The notes below the pieces were generated by a model. It ran no database searches. It was not told the DNA's origin and worked only from the letters and a program-made list of their open reading frames with translations. A program made the translations under genes and the position numbers. Positions 10,501 through 19,500 of a stretch of 24,320 nucleotides of DNA are shown piece by piece; position 1 is the stretch's first letter; each line of letters starts with the position of its first letter. The stretch comes from Gnetum montanum (taxonomy: Eukaryota; Streptophyta; Gnetopsida; Gnetales; Gnetaceae), in the NCBI GenBank assembly GCA_015680685.1, contig MNCI01017725.1:162071-186390 (forward strand), given 5' to 3'.

Positions 10501-13500
10501 CCATAGCTTCTTCCTTTTTTTATCCTTGTAAATATTCATTCCAAGAATTTTCTTTGCTTGTCCCAAATCCTTCATAGCAAATTCTTTGCCCATTTCCAGT
10601 TTTAGATGTTTCATTTCTGCTATGTTATTTCCAGCAATTAACATATCATCAACATACAACAACAACACTGTAAACTTACCCGAAACATTTTTAGAAAAAT
10701 ACACATAGTGGTCTAGATTGTTTCTATGATAATTCAGCTTCTTCATGAAGGTATCAAACCTTTTATTCCATTGCCTAGGGGCTTGTTTCATACCATATAA
10801 GCTCTTCTTCAGTTTGCAAATCAGACCTAAACCTTGTTGTTTTTCATGCCTTTTTGGTTGTTTCATGTATATTTCCTCCTCCAAATCTCCATGGAGGAAT
10901 GCTGTTTTATGTCAAGTTGTTCCAATTCTAAGTCCATGCAGGCCACCAAAGATAGCACTAAACGTATAGAAGAGTGTTTTACCACCAGAGAAAAAATTTC
11001 TTGAAAGTTTATGCCTGGTTTTTGTGCATAGCCTTTCAACACCAACCTAGCCTTGAAACATTTTTCTCCATTGGCCTCTGTTTTAATTCTGTATAGCCAC
11101 TTGCACTCCAAGGGTTTTCTCCCTTTTGGCAACCATTTCCCATGTTTTGTTCTGTTGGAGTGATTCCCATGCATCATTCATAGCTACCTTTCACTTTGTA
11201 GCATTAGTACACATCATGGCTTCCTCCATTGTTTTTGGTTCACTAGTATCACTGTAAAGTACATAATTTAGTGAGGGAGAGAACCTGTCAGGAGGTTTGG
11301 TAGCTCTTGTTGACCTTCTAACCCAATGAGACACATTTGCAGTTTGTTGTTCATTATCTTCTTCCTCATTTCTTTGTTGTCCTCCATTTTCTCCTTGTTG
11401 TCCTAAGTTCTTAGCTTGCTGGCATGTAATTTCAGCATGTTGTCCAATGTTTCCAGTTCTAGAAAATCCATGAATTTCATCATTTTTAGCTTCTTCAATC
11501 ACCCTAAAAGGAGTTCTCATGTTGTTTGAGCCATTGTTGTCCTGTCTTTCTTTTGCAGCTCACTAAACATCATATTTTCTTTGAATTTAATGTCCCTTGA
11601 TCTCACTACACGTTTGAATTTAGGATCCCAAAGTCTGAATTCTAAATCATCTTCTCCATATCTAACAAATATGCAATGTTTAGCCCTGTCCTGTATCTTA
11701 GTTCTGTTCTCCTTTAAAATATGCATAAATGCCTCATATCCAAAAATTTTTAAATGACTATATGAAATGTCTTTACCTCTCCAAATAGCTTCTGGAATAG
11801 CATTATCAATTGAAAAATGTGGAGACATGTTCACCAAATATGTTTCTGTCTTAACTTCCTCTCCCCAAAACATGTTAGGTAGGCCAACACCTGAAATTAT
11901 TGTTCTAGCACGATCCAACAATATTTTGTTGCATCTTTCAGCAACTCCATTTTCCTGTGGTGTACCAGAAGGGGTACGAATGTGCCTAATTTCTTTGCTG
12001 TTGTAGAAATCAACTAATTCTTTGGAAGTGTACTCCCCATTGTTATTAGTTTGCAAACATCTTATTTTCAAACTTGTTTCATTTTCTACTCTTGCAACAA
12101 ATGTTTTGAAAACTGAAAACACTTCATCTTTTGATTTCAGCATATAAACCCAAACCTTTCTTGTAGAATTATTTGTGAAAGTTACAAAATAAACAAATCC
12201 ACCAAGAGAAATGGAAGTCATAGGACCAAAAACATCAGAATAGACCAATTCTAACTTATTTTGTTTTCTGCTGCCTAAATCCCTACGGAAGTTAACTCTC
12301 CTAGATTTTCCAACTAAACAGTCTTTGCAATCAGTTTGGGCATAAGAAAATACAGGAATGAGAGACTAATTTTGAAGTACCTTTAAGCTTGACCAGCCAA
12401 TGTGTCCAAGACATCTATGCGACATTTCAGAACTTTCTGCATCAGAAACTGTTGCAACAAAGTTGTATGAATTTGCCATCAACGTATATAAGTTGCCCTC
12501 CTTCTTTCCTTTCATAATGGTCATGATTCCCTTGGAAATCCTCCCATGTCCACGTCCACTACTAAAATTCAGACCTAAATCATTTAGATGTGGAACTGAA
12601 ATAAACTTCTTTGTGACTTTAGGAACACGTCTAACGTTATCTATTGTCACCTTTGGCATCCTTGCTTGTTGCAGACTTATACTTCCAATACCAATAACTT
12701 TTAAAGCTTTTTCATTAGCAGCATATACAAAACCAGATTTAACTTCATGATAAGATGTAAAACAAGACTTATCTAGACAAATGTGAAAGGAGGCACCTGA
12801 GTTAATCAACCAAATGTCATTGCTACGTCCATCTGCCACCATTGTACATAGTTCTTGAACCAAGAAACTAACATTTTCGTTAGCTGCCTTTACCTCTGAT
12901 ATTTCTTCTTCCGACAGAGCAACCCTTCTTCAAATGACCTTCTTATAGAACCAACACTCTTGAGTTTGAGTTTTGCCATGTGATACACCTTTGTTCTTGC
13001 TTCTCCCCCTACTTAGAGAACGTCTCCTACTTCTCCCTCTTTTCTCTATTACATGAACATTTCCAGATCCAGAAGACTCATCTACTCTTCTTTTTGAATC
13101 CTAAAGGGTAGATACGACCTGTTCAAATGTCATAGATGAAACACTCATAAAAGTAGTAATAGATGTCACAATTGCAAACTAACTAAATCTGGAATAACAA
13201 TTTTATATTCTTCCAACATATTCAGATTTCTCATCAACTCATCCAAATGATCTTGGAAAAACACATCAAATCTCTTCTTGCATCTAAAAACTTTCTGATC
13301 AATATGAAAGGTATTCAAACCTGATACTTTATCAAACCTATTCTTCAATGTTTGCCATAGATCATGTGGATCCATATCAGGTTTAATTGATGCCAAAATC
13401 CCATTGCTTAGAGTTGGATGAATGAAAGATAATGCCTTAGTCTTAATTTTTCTCCAATCAACATTCGACATTCATGTTGGTTGAGAGGGTTCTAAGGCCT

Positions 13501-16500
13501 CTTGGCACTCCTTTTGTGCTAAAATGGCCTTTACCAAAATGCTCCAGACGTTCCAATTCCTTCTTACCAATTTTTCCATTCTTTGCAGCCTCTCCATCTC
13601 TACTAGTTGTTATAATAAGAAGTGATAGTTTCAATAAAACAATCAGTAGATCAGATCTGAAAATACACTACAAAAGCTCTGGAGAAACTATTAGAACGTT
13701 GTAGATCTGAATAAGACGTTAAAGACAGAAAATATCATGCTGTAACAGATCAAATAGACATTGTAAATCATTGAAAAAGCCGCTGTAAACTCCAACAAAC
13801 GTTTGCTGTAAAAGTAGAATGAAAACAATGAAAGAAAATAGCATAAAAGTAGAGATTTATGTGGTTCGGGCCCTTTTTACCCTACCCCCACAACAATGCT
13901 AATCTACGTTCTATTGTGCTCAAATCTTAAGGACACAAGCTGTCCTTATAGCTTTCCCAAGCACCCAATCTATTACACCAATAGATCTTAGATCTCAAAC
14001 TCTCATCTCCAAGGTAAAACCTCAATACAATGCTTCCACATCAAAAACACACCCTTAAAGGCTACCCCAAGCCTTCTATTTATAAGGAAACATCAGGAGC
14101 AAATCCCAATCCTAACACATGTGGGATAAAACACATCCCCACATAAACATCACTTTACAAACTGACCCCTTTATTTATTTTCTTATTTTTTCATACCATT
14201 ATTTAAAATGCAACATCCTTTTAAAAAACATAAAAGGAAATACAACAAATAATACTAATGTATCTATCTTCATTTTTCCAACATTATCTACTTTTGGCAA
14301 CTGTCAATATAAAAAAGTTACACAAACAACTAGTTCCAAAAGAGTTTTATTACAAACTTTAGTTGAGAATCTGGAAAATATTTTGAGACAATATCATAAA
14401 CAGAAAATTAAGGAACAACTTTAGGAAGTAGGTGTTTCACATATAAAGGAATCATTATCATCAACTACCACTGGAGTTCGATCTTCTGATGAGTCTCCTA
14501 GAAATCAGGTTCCTTTAACTTTTCAAAACCCATTGTTTAATTCAGTTTCATCACCATCAATTTTGTTATTGCCATCTTCCTCATCAACCTAGATGGCTTA
14601 GTTTGCAACTTCATTGTTGTTCACTACTTAAAATCCGATTCCTAAAGGTGTTTACAAAGTTTTATTAGAACCGTTTGGATTAAAAAAATTGGGATGTTGG
14701 CTGAGGAATACATACGTCAATTTGAGTATTGTTTGGATTAAAAAAATTGGGGCGGGCCCCATTCCTGATCCCCTAGGGGTGAGTCGGCAACCGACGGTAG
14801 GCGCAGTGTGATCATTATTAGGACAAAATTTTGGGAAAGCAGGCTTCACTAGGGGTAAAAAATTAATTTCTCTTTTTATTATGAACCTTGTGAAATATTT
14901 CTTTTGCCTAATTTTTTGAAAAATCAAGGAATATAGGATGAAATCCCTTGGTGTATTCTATTTGCAGATGATATTGTCTTGGTGGATATGGCTTAAGAAA
15001 ATATGACTTCTAAAATGAAAGAGTGGAGTCATGTTCTAGAGTCCAAAGGCTTAAAAATTAGTAAAAGCAAAACAAAATATATAGAATGCAATTTTAATAA
15101 CATAAACTGTGGTGAAGTAAAAGTGACAATTCAAGGCCAAAAAGCCACTCGCAAATAGTTTTGCTACCTAGGATCAATGCTCCAATTAGATGTTGAAATT
15201 GATAAAGATATAAGAAATAAGATTAATGTAGTGTTGGGTCCTAAAAATACACACATATCATATTAGTGCAATGGAAACAAAGCTAACCACATATAGAAAG
15301 CCACAAGGAAGGAAGAAACTGAAAGGAGGTCTTAAGCCCCCTACCTGACATGGCCAAATGCTCAGGCAATCAATTTCATTTTGTTCATCTAAATTTATAA
15401 ATGTGATAATCATGTGGCTGTGCTGTTAGGTGTTATGTAAGGTGGTTGGCAATCACATGGGTGTAGTAAGGCTAGTGGTGTTCTGTATAATAAAAGAATC
15501 CCAATAAAACTAAAGGGACAAGTTTTAGGATAGTCATTAGGCGTGCTATCTTATATGGTGTTTAATGTTGGACAGTACAAAAGAGGCATGTTCAACAAAT
15601 TAGTGTAGTAGAAATGAGAATGCTTAGATGGATATTGAATGTTACAAGAAGAAATAAACTACATAATGCAAACATTTGAGGAAGTCTTGAAGTTCTATTT
15701 CAAATAAGCTATAGGAATGGCCTCTTAGATGGTTTGGGCATGTGCAAAGAAGATCAGACAATGAGCCTATTAAAAAAGATTTCTACATCATTGATCTAGA
15801 AAAGCCACCAAAACGAAGACCAAAAAAGGCATAAGAGAGAAGATTAAAGATAATGTGAAGAAATTGCAAATAAACAAAGATCTAGCTCTTTATAGAGGTA
15901 AATGGCAAAAGAGAACTCATGTAGCCAACTCCATTTTGTTGGAACAAGGCTAGAATGATGATGATGATGATGATGATTCTATTCTCAGCCAACTCTCATT
16001 TCACTCCCAAGCAATTCTCATTTATTCACATTGAATTCAGATTAATTCCCAATCACTCAATATTTCTCTGATTCTCAGTTATTTTTGAAGATTCCCCATC
16101 ATTCTTAGACCCTGTGCATGTCAAAAGATAAAGTTTGGATTTGTCCTTCAATTCTAAGCAAGAAGAAGTTGAATAGGCACAGAAGACCCGAAGGGTTTGT
16201 GTTTAAATTAAACAAGTTAAAGTCTTCATCTGACCTTGAAACCTTGCAGATAGATACGTAGATCGAAGATGAATCTATGGAGTCTAAGTTTACTCAAAAA
16301 TTCCTCCTGAAGACAAAGTTGCAGCTCATCGCCACTACACTGTGACCCTCTAGAACTAGCATTGTACCAGTGACCAGTTGCATAGCACATTGCCACTCAC
16401 ACCCCATTGAAATTTGCGCTGCTTTTAGGAAAGCCTATGTCTTGGAAGTTCATTTGCGTTGCAACTCACAGTGGACTCATGGTCTGGTTGCGATAGAATA

Positions 16501-19500
16501 AATTAACTCATGGTCCCTACACAGTGCTATCATGCCGGCTGATAGTCAGTTTCTGGGATTGACACTACTCACCGCAAGGTTTCTTTCAACTTGTGACAGT
16601 CATTGTGACCTTCCTAAGCTTGCGGTAAACTAGGATCTTGTTTTTCCTTTTTATTTTTCAAAGAATCATGAGCCGAGAACTGAAACAAGAAGTTTCTGCA
16701 GTAATCCAACTTCCTTGCTGAACTCCAACACAAGGGAGAAAATTGTCAGTTAAAGATTTCATTGCTAGGTTCGAAAGAGTTTATATTCTATTATATGTTG
16801 CTCATAGACCGTCAACTGTTATAGGAAAAGAGATTTATTTGAAGGCTCTTCAACTGGAAATTGTTATATGGTTAAAGAAAGATTCTTCAATACTAAATTT
16901 AAATCAAGCTATTTCTGAAGCGGTTAAATAGAGAAAAATCAAACTCTGGAAACTGTGGCAATATAGTTGACTCAACTATTATTTATCCAGCGCACACATG
17001 CTTTGTTAGCTTTGATGTTATCGTTTTCTTGTAACTCTTTTGTTTGAATGGTTGTCCTGTTCCTTAATGCTCTAATACCTGAAGCTTAAGCAAAAATAAT
17101 CCATTTTTTAAAAAACGTCATTCTAAAGGTGAAAGGAATCGAAAAGGAAAAGCTGTACAGGTCTGTGAAGTGGATAAAGAAAGTTTTGAGACTGAAAAAG
17201 AAACAGAATGTGATATGTGGAAAGATTATGAGCCATCCTATTTCGAGGTAGTTGAAGATTCCGAGACAAAAAGTTTAGATTTTAAAGAATCAGATTCCCA
17301 AACTGAAACAAAATCAAATATTGAACATGATTACAATTTAAGATGCAAAACTAAAAAGCAAAGTCAAGATTCAGGAAAAGAAAAGGTGACTACGTGCTTG
17401 CCACCTAATGTTATGAGTCCAAGGATAGAAGAGAGATGCTTGATTCTCAAACATTAGAATCAGCACCGAAAGAAACTTCAATTCAAGCCAAATATAACAT
17501 TTTTCTGGAGTTAGTTATCTCAGAAATGGAGGTGAGGCATACGATCTTATATTTGATATAAAGGAAATTGGAGCTAATATTGGTATTTATGAATTTCTCA
17601 AGTTGGAAGAAAATCGGAATAAAATGGTACATGAATTTAAAAAATATGACAAAAATGAGAATTTTGTGGATACATTGCTATAGACATTCACATATGTGGT
17701 TACCATGGTAGGAAGGCCAAATGGAATATTAATTCACAATGAACCATATGTGCAAAAATATTTTAACTCACGAGGGACATAATAAAGCTGTTGAGATGAA
17801 AAGTCGTATGGAAGTTCATATGATGCAAGTACAAGGCATGGTTCTGAAATCAAGAAGCAATTATCAGAGACCGATAGAACCATGACAATTATATTTTGAT
17901 TGGGCCGTGAATCTAAATGATAATGGAGCTTGGATTGTCCTGATTTCTCCTAAAGGAAGAAAAAAATATTTCAGAAGTCTCATCGTTTCAAAATAATTCG
18001 GCTGAAAATGAAGCTTTGTGCAAGGTGTTGAATTATGCCTTTGAAAGGAAGTGGAATTAATTGTTATTAATGGGAACTCCATGTTAATTAACAATGAATT
18101 ACAGGTAAAAACAGCTGTTCGATGCCTCTTTCTAAGAAGGCACGTTCATAGAACTGAACAGTTATTGGAAAAGTTTATTCATTTTGTACCAGAAATTAAT
18201 TTCAAACCTTAAAAGAATTATTACTACAAATCTGGGATCGTGGTATAAAATTCTTAAGTTTGCTTTTTGGACTGATCAAGTCGTTCATAAATGAAGTTTA
18301 GGTATGTCATTGTCTCAAGCAGTTATGTAAAAGAAGCTTATATTCCAAGCAAAGTTCTATATGAAACAATACAAAAGTTGTTATTCATAGTTTGCGTCAA
18401 TGATGCCTTTTATTGTGTTTATTGGTTAATCTTCAAATGATTTTTTGAAGCTTTTAATTCAAAAGTTTGAATAATTTTTTTGAGGTTGCATAACTTTAAT
18501 TTGCCAAAAACAAACCAAGCAGGTGATCTAGTTTCTTTTCTTAAAGATTATTGTTGAGGGGCATGGTTTGCTTTTTCTCATAAGAAAGTGTGTTATTCAA
18601 GAACCCGTTTAATGGCTCTTTACAGTAATGTTGGCACAATTTGTTGTAAAATGGAATTTATATAAACTAGGAGTTTTGCCATTTTTTTCACTGTTGAGTT
18701 GTGCACAAACATCTGCACCATCACTAAAAGTGTTATATAGCAAAATTGGTGTAAACTCCACCCGAAGTTGTCCAGGATTGGTGTAGAACCAATTTCAAGA
18801 CCAACATCTTCATCCATGATTCAGGGGATACTTGATGAACCACATTTTATCTATATTCTTGGTATTGGTGTTTTGAAATTTTCACCTCAATGTATACAGA
18901 AGGGTCATCACTGGGAGGCTCAATGTGCATCTTGTCAAACAGGGTCCTAGGAAGGTCAATCGATAAAAGAGAGCCTAACCTTTTTTCGAGTGGCTATGGC
19001 CAGACTCAAACTTAGGTCTTACAACTTAAGAGACAAACACCTTCCTATCACTCTAAATGATTGCTGCTTTTACCCCAATGTATATACTGCAAAATAGTTT
19101 TCTAGAGATCAACAGGTACCTTGCACTGCCATCTAAAATAGAAGGTGGTATCCCTTTTGATGTGAGTCCTATCGTTTAGTAAGTTTGGGCAGGTCATACC
19201 CTATTTGAGCAATTTACTTTTAGAAACCATATGCATGAAGCGCAGTTGAGAAACTATATGCATCAAAATATATATGGTGCCAAAGTTCCAAAATTGCAAA
19301 GCAAAAGAGCATCACTTTCCTTGATTTCGAAGCCCAAAAGCAATCATCTTTCAATCAAAACAAAGAAGGGGCACTGTGATTTGAATGTGTGTATTCATAT
19401 TAATTAAGCAAATTTTCAACTTGGTCAAAAGGAAACAGAGGAAACGGCAGAAATCTATACACCTCATATTTTCCATCAAATGAGTATCCTTGGAAAAATA

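Larger units (their letters stand above)
8845..14247 (-). mobile_element. Full-length but inactivated Ty1/copia LTR retrotransposon
   Basis: The two LTRs (8845-9630 and 13608-14247) both run TGTT...AACA in the element's orientation. They enclose, in copia order on the minus strand: Gag, zinc knuckle, protease, integrase, reverse transcriptase, RNase H. The order INT before RT separates copia from gypsy. The coding region is broken by stops (for example 13472-13474, 12366-12368 and the one just before 10014) and frameshifts. The outer 5-bp flanks (TTGTC at 8840-8844; AATAA at 14248-14252) do not match, so no target-site duplication is visible. Sequence style suggests a Tork/TNT1-like lineage, with low confidence. 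Confidence 0.9.

Noticed and set aside
10015-10884. A functional reverse transcriptase because YVDD is intact
   Set aside because: The same element has stops in Gag, integrase and before RNase H, a frameshift in RT, and Asp-to-Asn changes in protease and integrase, so it cannot act on its own.
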